In this document: positions 1 through 8,635 of the stretch, piece by piece
Numbering within the stretch: the stretch's first letter is position 1
Layout: each line of letters begins with the position of its first letter
Assembly (NCBI RefSeq): GCF_008064665.1
Contig: NZ_VRZA01000001.1
Coordinates: forward strand, 744,001-808,000
Length of the DNA: 64,000 nucleotides
From: Parahaliea maris
Lineage (GTDB): Bacteria > Pseudomonadota > Gammaproteobacteria > Pseudomonadales > Halieaceae
Direction: 5' to 3'
The notes under the pieces: model-generated
Database searches by the model: none
Told to the model about the DNA's origin: nothing
What the model saw: only the letters and a program-made list of their open reading frames with translations
Program-made: the position numbers and the translations under genes

Positions 1-1012
1 CGGTGGCAAAGAAGAGGGTATCGGACCAGTTCTGGATCGCATACTCGTCCATCTCCCGGTAACCGGTGATGGATTTCAGCGTCAGCTTGTCACTGACATC
101 CCAGCTGACCGTCAGGTTGTGGCCTTCCTGCGTGGTATCGGATTCCGGCAGCACGTACTTGTAGGCACCACCGCCAAGGAAAAGATGACTGGTGCTCTCC
201 TGGCGCTTGCTGGGGTCCTGCTGGTAGTAGGGCGCGGTGCTGTCGATTTCCGCGTGGTCGTAACTGTACTCCACGGTCAGGCTGTCCAGGGCGTCCCAGG
301 CCACCGCCAGGCGATAGCCCTCCTGCTCCTTCTCGTAGAAGTCATTGGTGTCCTGCCCGGGCACCGGGTTGGGGCCCTTGTTCTCCACCCATCCGTCCAT
401 GCCGGAGGCGGAATAGCTCAGCTTGGTACGCAGGGTCGGTGCAATGGGCGCGTCGATGGTGATGCCACCGTCCCACTGGCCATAGTTACCGAAACCGCCT
501 TCGATTTGCCCCTTGAACTCCTCGGCAGGTTTGCGGGTGATAAAGCTGATGGCGCCGGCGGAGGAGTTGCGGCCAAACAGGGTGCCCTGGGGCCCGCGCA
601 AAATCTCCACCCGCTCCAGGTCCAGTACATCGATCGTTGCGCCGGAGGTACGCGCGATGTACACGCCGTCGATATAGACCCCTACGGGATTGTCGATAGT
701 GAGTGTCTGGGAGTCGGTGTTGCCAAAGCCTCGAACGAACAGTGAGATATTACTGGTGGATGTCGGAAAATCGTAACTCTGCAGGCTCGGGGCCTGAATG
801 CTGAGGTCACCGAGGGTCGCAATCCCCTGGGTTTCCAGCATCTCCTCGCTATAGGCGGCAACAGACAGCGGGGTGTCCTGCAGAGACTCCACCCGCTTCT
901 GGGCGGTCACCACCACTTCCTCAAGCTGCGCAGCAACAGGCTGACTCAATACGGCCGATGCAACGGCCAGGGGAATAAGTTTCTGGGCCATGTTGTACAT
1001 GGATTGCGGCAT
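1..1012 (-). CDS. TonB-dependent receptor, N-terminal part (truncated by window edge)
   Basis: Outer-membrane active-transport receptor; the first 337 codons are present and the rest of the barrel lies beyond the left edge. Translating the minus strand from the ATG at 1012 gives a signal peptide (residues 1-29), a TonB-box-like stretch EEVVVTAQKR (31-40), and a plug domain with LERVEILRGPQGTLFGRNS around residues 132-150, which is diagnostic of the family. An AGGAG (1025-1021) sits 8 nt before the ATG. The N-terminal style matches the second receptor at 23587-25887, so the two are of the same broad class (catecholate/sterol-like receptors expanded in marine gammaproteobacteria). The substrate cannot be told from this part. 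The family call is firm. Confidence 0.93.
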   Translation of the reverse strand, partial: MPQSMYNMAQKLIPLAVASAVLSQPVAAQLEEVVVTAQKRVESLQDTPLSVAAYSEEMLETQGIATLGDLSIQAPSLQSYDFPTSTSNISLFVRGFGNTDSQTLTIDNPVGVYIDGVYIARTSGATIDVLDLERVEILRGPQGTLFGRNSSAGAISFITRKPAEEFKGQIEGGFGNYGQWDGGITIDAPIAPTLRTKLSYSASGMDGWVENKGPNPVPGQDTNDFYEKEQEGYRLAVAWDALDSLTVEYSYDHAEIDSTAPYYQQDPSKRQESTSHLFLGGGAYKYVLPESDTTQEGHNLTVSWDVSDKLTLKSITGYREMDEYAIQNWSDTLFFAT

Positions 1013-1373
1013 GGTATGCGCTCCTGTAATGATTTTTAGTTAGCACAATTATTCGCCGGCGCGGAGCCGAACATTTTTGTCTTGCGGCGTCACGACTATA
1101 GGCGATGACGCGGCGGTGATGCCTGTGACATTTTCACGCTTTCACACCACCGTCTTCCATTTGGCGCCCAATGAAACACTGGAGAGGTAACAAGCCACCA
1201 GCCCCTGGCAAGTACTTTTCCCGGCCCGGTATGGGAGGCCGATACCAGCCAGGCATGAATTTCCCCCCTGCCCTCAATTTGCCCCATTTGAGGGATGTGA
1301 CATAACCGGGCCTGCGATTAACTGACCTGTGGATTCGGAAGTCGGAGTACGGCGGCAGCGGCAGCTGCAACCC
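1013..1373. other. Intergenic region, 361 bp
   Basis: Lies between the 5' end of the TonB receptor and the 3' end of the antiporter, so it must hold the receptor promoter and perhaps the antiporter terminator. A TATAGT hexamer on the minus strand near 1092-1097 is a possible -10 but I find no convincing -35. No gene, RNA or clear hairpin terminator is seen. Confidence 0.4.
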
Positions 1374-3179
1374 TCAGTCGTCCCCCGAAGCCGTATCAGG
1401 AAGAAGTGACAGCACTGTACAACCGGCGGTGGGCTCCAGTACCTCTCCCGCCGTAAAGGGTGTGATCCAGCCCTTGCCGTCGATCACAAACAGCGGCAGG
1501 CAATCTTCCCCGTGTCGAACCCGGTACTGCTCCCAACCGAATTCCTCGGTCAGGCGGGTGCTGCGGATTTCCCAGCCGCGATTGATCAGGCGGATGACGT
1601 CGCCATAGGTCACGTCTTCGCCGAACAACTGGCTGCCCCGGTACCCCTGGCTGACCTGGTGTTTTTCCGACACCCGGCGCGAGAGGTCCGAAGCGAGGCG
1701 GTAGATGCGTCGGGCACCGAAGTCCTGGCGATAGTGGATGGCGGCAATGACATTCACGTAGCGCTGACGCGACATGGCCAGCAGCCCGCCCACACCAGAC
1801 AGGTCGAGGTGTATTTCGGCGTGCTCCGACACCGGATTACCGTAGTAGGTTTCCAGCCCCGCCATGCGCGCGGTGCGGATATCCTCCCGGCTGGAATCCG
1901 CCAGCACGCAGCGGAAGTCGTGCTCCTTCAGGGCCTGCGCCACGGCCCTGGAAAAGGCGTTGGCACCCACGATCAGGAAGCCCCGGGGGGACGGCTCGGT
2001 CACCCCCAGGGCGCGGGCTACGAAACGGGCGGTCGCACTCTGCAGGACCACGGTACCGATAATCACCGTGAAGGTCAGCGGCACCAGCAAGGCGGCCTCT
2101 TCATAGCCAATCGCGATCAGGTTTTCCGCAAACAGCGCGGAGATTGCTGCAGCGACAATACCCCGGGGCGCTATCCACGCCAGCAGTCCGCGCTCGGGCC
2201 AGCTCACATCCATCCCCAGGGTGCTGACCAGGATCTTGGCCGGGCGCGCCAGGAGCTGGAGCACCGCCAGCAAAATCAGCGCCTGCCAGCCGATTTCGGC
2301 CAACTGGTCCAGGTTGATGCGGGCCGCCAGCACCACGAACAGCACCGATATCAGCAACAGGCTGAGATGCTCCTTGAAATTGAGGATGGGGTGGATATCC
2401 ACATCCCGCTGGTTGGCCAGCCACATGCCCATCACGGTCACCGCGAGCAACCCGGACTCGTGCGCCAGCGCATTGGCGGCGCTGAATGACAGCAGCACGA
2501 GGCACAGGGTGGTCATGTTGTGCAGGTATTCCGGCAGCCAGTCACGCGACAGCAGCCGCCCCAGCACAAACCCGCTGGCCAGCCCCGCTACCAGTCCCAC
2601 CGCAATCGTCTGAAAGAACAACAGCAATACGTGGCTGAAGGCCTCGCCCTCGCTGCTGGCGAGAATGAACTCGTAGGTCATCACGGCCATCAACGCCCCG
2701 ATGGGGTCGATGGCAATGCCCTCCCAGCGCAGGATGTTGGCCACCTTGCGAGTGGGGCGGACCGAGCGCAGCATCGGCACGATGACTGTCGGTCCGGTCA
2801 CGATCACCACAGCCCCGAACAGCGCGCTGATCTGCCAGGAAAAACGAAATATATAGTGGGTGGCCGCCGCCACGATCACCCAGGTGACCAGCGCACCGAC
2901 GGAAATCATGCGCTGCACCACCTGGCTCACACCGCGGATCTCGGCGATGTTCAGGGTCAGGCTACCCTCGAACAGGATGATCGCCACCGACAGCGACACC
3001 ATGGGCATCAGCAGGTCACCGAATACCGCATCCGGTTGCAGCCACCCGGATACCGGCCCCAGTACCAGGCCCGCCAGCAGCAGAAAGAGAATCGCCGGCA
3101 GGCGCACCCGCCAGGCCAGCCACTGGCACAGCGTCGCGATGAGTAAAACCAGGGCCAGGGACAGTTCGAGATAGGGCAT
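1374..3179 (-). CDS. Cation:proton antiporter (CPA family) with TrkA-N-like C-terminal domain
   Basis: Inner-membrane Na+ or K+/H+ exchanger, 601 residues. Roughly the first 390 residues form 11-13 membrane segments, with the family-typical LFEGSL motif near residue 75 and PRGIVAAAISALFAE in a late helix. After about residue 400 comes a soluble Rossmann-like region beginning RGFLIVGANAFSRAVAQAL, resembling TrkA-N/RCK nucleotide-binding domains, though the glycine pattern is imperfect. The ATG at 3179 has GGAAG 6-7 nt upstream; an in-frame TTG at 3197 would add six residues and is less likely. It is convergent with nothing and divergent from the gene at 3392. Ion specificity is unknown. Confidence 0.9.
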   Translation of the reverse strand: MPYLELSLALVLLIATLCQWLAWRVRLPAILFLLLAGLVLGPVSGWLQPDAVFGDLLMPMVSLSVAIILFEGSLTLNIAEIRGVSQVVQRMISVGALVTWVIVAAATHYIFRFSWQISALFGAVVIVTGPTVIVPMLRSVRPTRKVANILRWEGIAIDPIGALMAVMTYEFILASSEGEAFSHVLLLFFQTIAVGLVAGLASGFVLGRLLSRDWLPEYLHNMTTLCLVLLSFSAANALAHESGLLAVTVMGMWLANQRDVDIHPILNFKEHLSLLLISVLFVVLAARINLDQLAEIGWQALILLAVLQLLARPAKILVSTLGMDVSWPERGLLAWIAPRGIVAAAISALFAENLIAIGYEEAALLVPLTFTVIIGTVVLQSATARFVARALGVTEPSPRGFLIVGANAFSRAVAQALKEHDFRCVLADSSREDIRTARMAGLETYYGNPVSEHAEIHLDLSGVGGLLAMSRQRYVNVIAAIHYRQDFGARRIYRLASDLSRRVSEKHQVSQGYRGSQLFGEDVTYGDVIRLINRGWEIRSTRLTEEFGWEQYRVRHGEDCLPLFVIDGKGWITPFTAGEVLEPTAGCTVLSLLPDTASGDD

Positions 3180-3391
3180 GGGCGCTTCCGTTCGCAAGGC
3201 TGGGTAAGACTGTGTGGCAGCCGCCTATCGGGTGTCAACCGGCGCCGCTGCGACACCAAGCTGGCGTCGGGTACAAGTGGGTGAACTGATTGCTCGCGCG
3301 GGCCCTATCTGGCGGGACGCAGTCTGGGTAAGCTCGTCCTTCCCTGTTTTCAACCTGCAGAAATAGCACACAACAGAATAAGGAGAGCACA

Positions 3392-4303
3392 GTGAAAGTT
3401 ATTGTTATCGGGGGCTCCGGCCTGATTGGTGGCGAAGCCGCACTCCACCTGGCCGAGTTGGGCCACGACGTCACCATCATGTCACGCAAGCCCCCCGTCG
3501 CACCCGCCCTGGCGGAACTGCCCTTCGTCGCTGGCGACTACATCAACGACGACCTCGGCGATGGCCGGCTGGCGGGTTTCGACGCCCTGGTGTTTTCCGC
3601 CGCAGCGGACATCCGCAATGTCCCCATGGACGGCTCCAGAACGCCTGAGGAGGTTTATCGCGAAGCCAACGATACCGCCGTACCCCGGGCTCTGGAAGCT
3701 GCCCGCGATGCCGGCATCTCCCGGGTGGTCTACATCGGTACGTTCTACCCACACGTTGCCGCACACCGTATCGGGGAGTGTCCCTATGTCACCTCCAGGG
3801 CCAATACCGACAAAGCCGTTCGCGCCCTCAACAGCGACACTTTCACTGTCTGCACCCTGGACCTGCCCTTCGTGCTGGGACACATTCCGGGCACCCAGGT
3901 ACCGCACATCGGCGCGCTGGTGAACTATGCGGCGGGTAATATTCCGGACATGCCGGTGTTTGCGCCGAAGGGTGGCACCAACCACATTACATCGAAGTCG
4001 GTCGCCCAAGCCGTCGCCGGCGCCCTCGAGAACGGCGAGGGGGGCAAGGCCTACCTTATCGGTGATGAGAACCTGAGCTGGAAGGAATACCTCGAGCGCT
4101 GGTTCGCCGCGGCGGGCAACCCGACTGAACTGGAGGTCAGGGATGACATTGATCACCCCCTGCTGCCCAACGCGATCATGTTTGCGGGCGCCGGCGCCAC
4201 GGTGAGCTACGATACCCCGGCAGAGATACGCGAGCGTCTGGGCAACTACGCGACCGGGCAAATAGACACCGCCATTGCCGAGGTCGTCCAGGCCTACCTC
4301 TAG
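3392..4303 (+). CDS. NAD(P)-dependent epimerase/dehydratase-like oxidoreductase (extended/atypical SDR)
   Basis: Cytoplasmic Rossmann protein of 303 residues. The N-terminus MKVIVIGGSGLIGGEAALHL carries the GxxGxxG dinucleotide-binding loop, and a second strand ending in SRKP follows at about residue 33. No clear YxxxK pair is visible (a YVTSRANTDK stretch occupies that position near residue 131), so catalytic activity is uncertain; atypical SDRs of the NmrA/epimerase type often lack it. AAGGAGA precedes the ATG closely. It is followed by a strong hairpin and then by a convergent gene, so it is probably monocistronic. Confidence 0.82.
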   Translation: MKVIVIGGSGLIGGEAALHLAELGHDVTIMSRKPPVAPALAELPFVAGDYINDDLGDGRLAGFDALVFSAAADIRNVPMDGSRTPEEVYREANDTAVPRALEAARDAGISRVVYIGTFYPHVAAHRIGECPYVTSRANTDKAVRALNSDTFTVCTLDLPFVLGHIPGTQVPHIGALVNYAAGNIPDMPVFAPKGGTNHITSKSVAQAVAGALENGEGGKAYLIGDENLSWKEYLERWFAAAGNPTELEVRDDIDHPLLPNAIMFAGAGATVSYDTPAEIRERLGNYATGQIDTAIAEVVQAYL

Positions 4304-4315
4304 AGAACCAACACT

Positions 4316-4341
4316 CCGCCCGCCTGGCAACAGGCGGGCGG
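4316..4341. terminator. Bidirectional terminator-like hairpin
   Basis: A perfect 11-bp inverted repeat (CCGCCCGCCTG / CAGGCGGGCGG) closed by a GCAA tetraloop lies 12 bp after the stop of the upstream gene, between two convergent genes. There is no T tract, so intrinsic termination in either direction is inferred from position and stability. Confidence 0.6.
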
Positions 4342-4366
4342 TACCGCGCTTCAGCCTACCGGCTGA

Positions 4367-5278
4367 CTATTGGTTGAGCAGCCCCGCCCGGATCTCACGC
4401 GCTTTTTCTTTCAGGCGCCGGGTATTATCCGGCCCCATTCGTAACAGCTGCTTCTGCAGAGGGCTCAGGTCCTCCAGTTGCGGATCGGCAAAGCTGTACA
4501 TCACCGAGTCGTGTCGCAATTCCAGCGGCTCACTGAATTCCGGGGTGCCAATGATTCGGTCGAGGCTGCCAATCACGGCGTTGTCCAGGTCGCCTGCCGG
4601 CAGGCCGAGTTGGGCGTAGGCCTTTTCGTAAAGTGGCCGCAGGCTATGAAAACTGTCGACGATCGTCGCGGTGTCCAGTGCGACCACCGAGTCGACGTAG
4701 CTGTCGTAGCGCTCGTAACCGGCCAGGTCCATGAAGAGCGTGTCATCGACCACCTCGACCGGGAAGGGCTCACTGGGCGCCTTCATCGGCAGGATCTTGC
4801 GTAACAGCACACCGCGGCTGCCGCCATCCACCAGCGCAACCAGTCGGTCGAGCAGGTGGTCGCCCTCATTAAAGCCCTGCAACTCGCCAGCGGTTCCAAC
4901 GGCCTGCAGTTGCTCCCGCATCAGTGGGTCACTGTCGCCGGGCTCTGGAAGTGGAGGCTCTGCCGGTACCGGTGCAACGACCATGTTGGGCTCTTCGGGA
5001 ACTTCAACCTGCGTCACTTCGCGCGGGGGAATATCTTCCGCTGGCGGCGCGGGAGGCGTCGCCGCTACCGGCGGCGGAGCCTCCGGCACCGGCTCAGGGG
5101 TTTCTTTTTCACCACCCGGGTAAAACAGCAAAAAGAGCGCGACACCGATAACCACCACCAGCAATAGCGGCTTGACGGGAAACCCGCCCCTACCACCCCG
5201 GGACTCGTCTCCGTACTTGTCCTCGGGCATGGCACGCATGCTGTCGTCACTGTTATTTTCTGGCTCCGTTGTACTCAT
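4367..5278 (-). CDS. DUF3014 domain protein, single-pass membrane anchor
   Basis: 303 residues. A charged N-terminus is followed by one hydrophobic helix PVKPLLLVVVIGVALFLLFYP (about residues 35-55) and then a long Pro/Glu/Ala-rich linker to about residue 110. The remaining 190 residues form a folded domain with the pattern I associate with DUF3014 (LMREQLQAVG near the start, LLRKILPMKAP, and a C-terminal LSPLQKQLLRMGPDN stretch). The topology suggests a periplasmic domain held to the inner membrane by the helix and held away from it by the proline linker. Function of the family is unknown. AGGAGA lies 7-8 nt before the ATG. Confidence 0.83.
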   Translation of the reverse strand: MSTTEPENNSDDSMRAMPEDKYGDESRGGRGGFPVKPLLLVVVIGVALFLLFYPGGEKETPEPVPEAPPPVAATPPAPPAEDIPPREVTQVEVPEEPNMVVAPVPAEPPLPEPGDSDPLMREQLQAVGTAGELQGFNEGDHLLDRLVALVDGGSRGVLLRKILPMKAPSEPFPVEVVDDTLFMDLAGYERYDSYVDSVVALDTATIVDSFHSLRPLYEKAYAQLGLPAGDLDNAVIGSLDRIIGTPEFSEPLELRHDSVMYSFADPQLEDLSPLQKQLLRMGPDNTRRLKEKAREIRAGLLNQ

Positions 5279-5471
5279 TCACGATCTCCTGCCTGTTTCA
5301 GGGATTCAGACCCCGCCCGGGTTGGGCCGGTTCCCCAACAGTAGCAAATCCGGCCCCATTACACACAGACAACAAGCATAGTCGATGCCGGGATTACCCA
5401 CCGCTTGCGGCAGGCGTGCTAGGATGAAAAGAGGCGGCGCGAGGCCGCCAGCGACACAGTTGGAGGTAACG

Positions 5472-5801
5472 ATGGACATCCGGGAACTGGTATCTCTCTG
5501 GGCACAGGAAGCTGGAGCCGAGATGGCCGAGGAGCGCTACAGTGTGCAACTTCCCCTTGCGGACGCTGCCAGAGTCGAAGCACTGGCTGAGATGTTTCCG
5601 CTGCGGACCCGGGAGCAGTTGATCACCGAACTGCTGTCAGCTGCACTCGATGACGTGGTATCTCACCTGCCTTATATCGAAGGCAACAAGGTCATCGCCC
5701 ACGACGAAGAAGGCGATCCAATCTATGAAGACGTGGGGCTCACGCCCCGCTACCTGGAACTCACCCGGCAACACGCCGAAAAACTCAAGCAACAGGGCTG
5801 A
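5472..5801 (+). CDS. Small protein of the pseudomonad 'type 1 pili tip component / pilin assembly' family
   Basis: 109 residues. It resembles a short acidic protein often annotated in Pseudomonas as pilin assembly or type 1 pili tip component; that name has little experimental support, so treat the function as unknown. The C-terminal half contains the conserved-looking HDEEGDPIYEDVGLTPRYLEL. The middle region is amphipathic and contains MFPLRTREQLITELLSAALDD. No signal peptide or membrane segment is seen, so it is probably cytoplasmic. The start was set at the ATG preceded by GGAGG (5462-5466, 5 nt spacing) rather than at an upstream in-frame ATG at 5385 with no ribosome site. Confidence 0.72.
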   Translation: MDIRELVSLWAQEAGAEMAEERYSVQLPLADAARVEALAEMFPLRTREQLITELLSAALDDVVSHLPYIEGNKVIAHDEEGDPIYEDVGLTPRYLELTRQHAEKLKQQG

Positions 5802-5825
5802 CGCCCCCGACAGGAAACACCGTAC

Positions 5826-6686
5826 ATGCCAGACAATAACAAATCCTTTCAATTCGACAACGCCGTGGTCTGGGTGACTGGAGCTTCCTCCGGCATCGGC
5901 GCTGCATTTGCCGTCGAGGCCGCCCGCCGGGGTGCCAGGCTGGTCCTGTCGGCCCGGCGTCCGGAACAACTGGCGGCTGTCCAACAGCAGTGTATCGACG
6001 CCGGTGCTGGTATGGAGGAGGTACTGGTGCTGCCGCTGGACGTGGAGGACGAGGCGGCCATGCCCGGTGCCGTTGGACGGGTGGTCGATTATTTTGGACG
6101 TATCGACCTGCTGCTGAACAACGCCGGCATGTCCCAGCGCTCACTGTGTGTCGACACCGACATGGCGGTCTACCGCAAGATCATCGCCGTAGACCTGCTG
6201 GGGCAGATTGCGCTGACCAAACAGGTGCTTCCGGTCATGGTACAGCAGGGCAGCGGAACCCTGGCTGTCACCTCCAGCGTGGCCGGCAAGGTGGGCTCGC
6301 CAATGCGCACGGGCTACTCTGCCGCCAAGCACGGGGTCATGGGCTTCTTCGACGCCCTGCGGGTGGAAGTGGCCCACCTGGGCCTGAACGTGACCACCAT
6401 CGTACCCGGATCAATCCGCACCGCGGTTGGCCACAATGCCCTGACCGCAACCGGCGAACCCGTCGGCAAGGAGGACCCGGCCATCGAAGCGGGCATGGAT
6501 GCCGCCACCTGTGCCCGCGTGATCGCTGACGGTTTCGCCAACGGCGTCGAGGAGATCGACGTCGGAGAGGGACCGGAAATGCAGCTGCTGGATCTCAAGC
6601 GCACGGACCCGACAGGCACATTCCGCCTGCTGGAGGACTGGGCAGCCGAGCTGCTGAAAGGCAATACCCCTCACCTCAATCAATAA
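5826..6686 (+). CDS. Short-chain dehydrogenase/reductase (classical SDR, DHRS7-like)
   Basis: 286 residues; NAD(P)-dependent alcohol/carbonyl oxidoreductase. TGASSGIG at about residues 19-26 is the cofactor loop, NNAG at about 98-101 the structural motif, and the catalytic Ser-Tyr-Lys triad is visible in TSSVAGK and YSAAKHG. The C-terminus follows the classical SDR layout. AGGAAA sits 8 nt upstream of the ATG. It begins 24 bp after the previous stop and ends 31 bp before the peptidase gene, so 5472-8595 may be one transcript. Substrate unknown. Confidence 0.92.
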   Translation: MPDNNKSFQFDNAVVWVTGASSGIGAAFAVEAARRGARLVLSARRPEQLAAVQQQCIDAGAGMEEVLVLPLDVEDEAAMPGAVGRVVDYFGRIDLLLNNAGMSQRSLCVDTDMAVYRKIIAVDLLGQIALTKQVLPVMVQQGSGTLAVTSSVAGKVGSPMRTGYSAAKHGVMGFFDALRVEVAHLGLNVTTIVPGSIRTAVGHNALTATGEPVGKEDPAIEAGMDAATCARVIADGFANGVEEIDVGEGPEMQLLDLKRTDPTGTFRLLEDWAAELLKGNTPHLNQ

Positions 6687-6717
6687 CCCCTGTCATCTTC
6701 AGCCAACGGAGAGCTCA

Positions 6718-8595
6718 ATGCCGCTGAAACTCTTTTTGCGCCGGTCTGTACTGGCCCTGGCGCTCGGCGCCGTCACCCTGCCAGCCTTCCCCCAGGCCCG
6801 GGAGCGCGCCGACATTCCCGCCAAATACAAATGGGACCTGAGCGACATGTACGCCAGTACCGCAGCCTGGGAGGCTGACGTCAAACGCCTGCAGGACGCC
6901 ATACCGGCAATTGAGAAGTATAAGGGCCACCTCGCAGATGACGGGGAAACCCTGCTGGCGGCCATCCGGGAGTCCGAGCAACTGTCACGCCTGCTGGGCC
7001 GGCTTTACGTTTACGCCGGACTCAAGTCCTTCGAAGACATGCGCGTGGGCGAGGACAGTGCGCGGTTTTCCCGTGCCCAGGGACTGAGTGCGGAGCTGCA
7101 GACCGCAACGGCATTCATGACCCCGGAACTGGTGGCCATCCCCGAAGACAAGTTGCTCGCGATGGTGGAGGCCACCCCCGGCCTGGATATCTACCGCCAC
7201 TATCTCGATGAAGAGTCGCGCATGCGACCCTACACCCTCAGTGAGAAGGAGGAAACGCTGCTGGCCATGGCCTCGGACCCACTGGGCAAATTCAGCAGCG
7301 TTTTCGGTGCCCTCGATAACGCCGACCTCGAATTCGGCGAAATCGAGAACGACGAGGGAGAAACCGTGTCCCTGACCAAGGGCCTGTACGGCGCCGCCCT
7401 GACCAGCAAGGACCGGGCCTACCGGGAACGGGCGTGGAAATCCCTGTTCGCGGAGTACGAAAAGCACGGCAATATGCTGGCGGCCAACTATGAAGGCCAC
7501 GTAAAAGGGCGGGTGTTCGCAGCGAAGGCACGAGGCTTTGATTCAGCCCTGCAAGCGGCAACCTACAGCAATGCTATTCCGGAATCGGTGTACACCAACC
7601 TGATTAGCGTCGCCCGGGAAAGCGCCGAGCCACTGCAGCGCTACCTGGAACTGCGCCGCAAACACCTGGGCTATGACACACTACAGGTGTGGGATATGTA
7701 CGCCCCGATGGTCGACTCCACCTACGAGAACATCGACTTCGAAGACGCCAAGCGCATCGTCGCCGAGGCCCTCTCCCCCCTGGGGGACGAGTACCTGGCA
7801 CTGTACTGGAAGGGTTTTGACGAAGGCTGGGTTGATGCCTTCGAGAGCAATGGCAAGCGCGGCGGAGCCTATTCCTGGGGCATGTATGACTCCAAGCCCT
7901 ACCTGTCGATGAACTACGCGGGCACGCTGGGTGACGTCTCCACACTGGCACACGAGTACGGCCACTCCCTGCACTCGTATATGACGCGCAATACACAGCC
8001 CTACATCTACGGCAGTTACCGAATCTTTATTGCCGAAATCGCCTCCATGACCAACGAGGCCATCCTGTTCCAGAACATGCTGATCAAAGCGCAGACCCCG
8101 GCCGAGAAAGCCTACCTGCTGCAGCATTATCTCGACCAGTTCCGCGGTGGTTTTTTCCGCCAGGCGTCATTTGCCGATTTCGAAATGCAGGCCCATGCCA
8201 AGGTCGAAGCCGGTGAGGCACTGAACAAGGAAAGCCTGAATGCACTCTATGCCGACGTGTTCGCCACTTACTATGGCGACGCCGTCGAAGCTGACCCACT
8301 GAATGCCAGCGAATGGAGCCGGATTCCCCACTTCCTGCGCACCGACAACTTCTACGTGTATCAGTACGCCACGTCCTTCGTGGCAGCCAATGCACTGGCC
8401 CGGAAAATTCTGGAAGAGGGAGAGCCGGCGCGTGAGCGCTTCCTGGAGATGCTCCGCTCCGGCAACAACGACTACCCCATTGAACTGCTCCGGAAAGCGG
8501 GCGTTGACATGACGTCCCCGGAACCGATCCACGCGGCACTGGCGGTGTTCGAACAGATGGTCAGCGAACTCGAGACCACCCTGGCCAGCATGTAG
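6718..8595 (+). CDS. pepF: Exported M3-family metallopeptidase, oligoendopeptidase F-like
   Basis: Zinc endopeptidase that cleaves short peptides, 625 residues. The zinc site is HEYGH at residues 412-416, with the third ligand most likely Glu440 in AEIASMTNEA, the spacing expected for M3. The N-terminus MPLKLFLRRSVLALALGAVTLPAFPQA is a signal peptide, which is unlike the cytoplasmic PepF of Gram-positives; here the enzyme would act in the periplasm, perhaps processing imported peptides. The N-terminal PepF repeat region begins at KYKWDLSDMY. GGAGAG precedes the ATG. Family call is secure; the gene symbol follows the closest family name. Confidence 0.92.
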   Translation: MPLKLFLRRSVLALALGAVTLPAFPQARERADIPAKYKWDLSDMYASTAAWEADVKRLQDAIPAIEKYKGHLADDGETLLAAIRESEQLSRLLGRLYVYAGLKSFEDMRVGEDSARFSRAQGLSAELQTATAFMTPELVAIPEDKLLAMVEATPGLDIYRHYLDEESRMRPYTLSEKEETLLAMASDPLGKFSSVFGALDNADLEFGEIENDEGETVSLTKGLYGAALTSKDRAYRERAWKSLFAEYEKHGNMLAANYEGHVKGRVFAAKARGFDSALQAATYSNAIPESVYTNLISVARESAEPLQRYLELRRKHLGYDTLQVWDMYAPMVDSTYENIDFEDAKRIVAEALSPLGDEYLALYWKGFDEGWVDAFESNGKRGGAYSWGMYDSKPYLSMNYAGTLGDVSTLAHEYGHSLHSYMTRNTQPYIYGSYRIFIAEIASMTNEAILFQNMLIKAQTPAEKAYLLQHYLDQFRGGFFRQASFADFEMQAHAKVEAGEALNKESLNALYADVFATYYGDAVEADPLNASEWSRIPHFLRTDNFYVYQYATSFVAANALARKILEEGEPARERFLEMLRSGNNDYPIELLRKAGVDMTSPEPIHAALAVFEQMVSELETTLASM

Positions 8596-8600
8596 TCCCC

Positions 8601-8627
8601 GAGCGCCCGGGGATTCCCCGGGCGCTC
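8601..8627. terminator. Terminator-like hairpin between convergent genes
   Basis: A perfect 12-bp stem (GAGCGCCCGGGG / CCCCGGGCGCTC) with a 3-nt ATT loop lies 5 bp after the peptidase stop and 9 bp before the stop of the convergent SRPBCC gene. No T run follows on either strand. Confidence 0.65.
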
Positions 8628-8635
8628 TGCAGGCA

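Noticed and set aside
119-745. Plus-strand frame in the first kilobase
   Set aside because: Antisense of the TonB-receptor plug domain, which has clear motifs on the minus strand.
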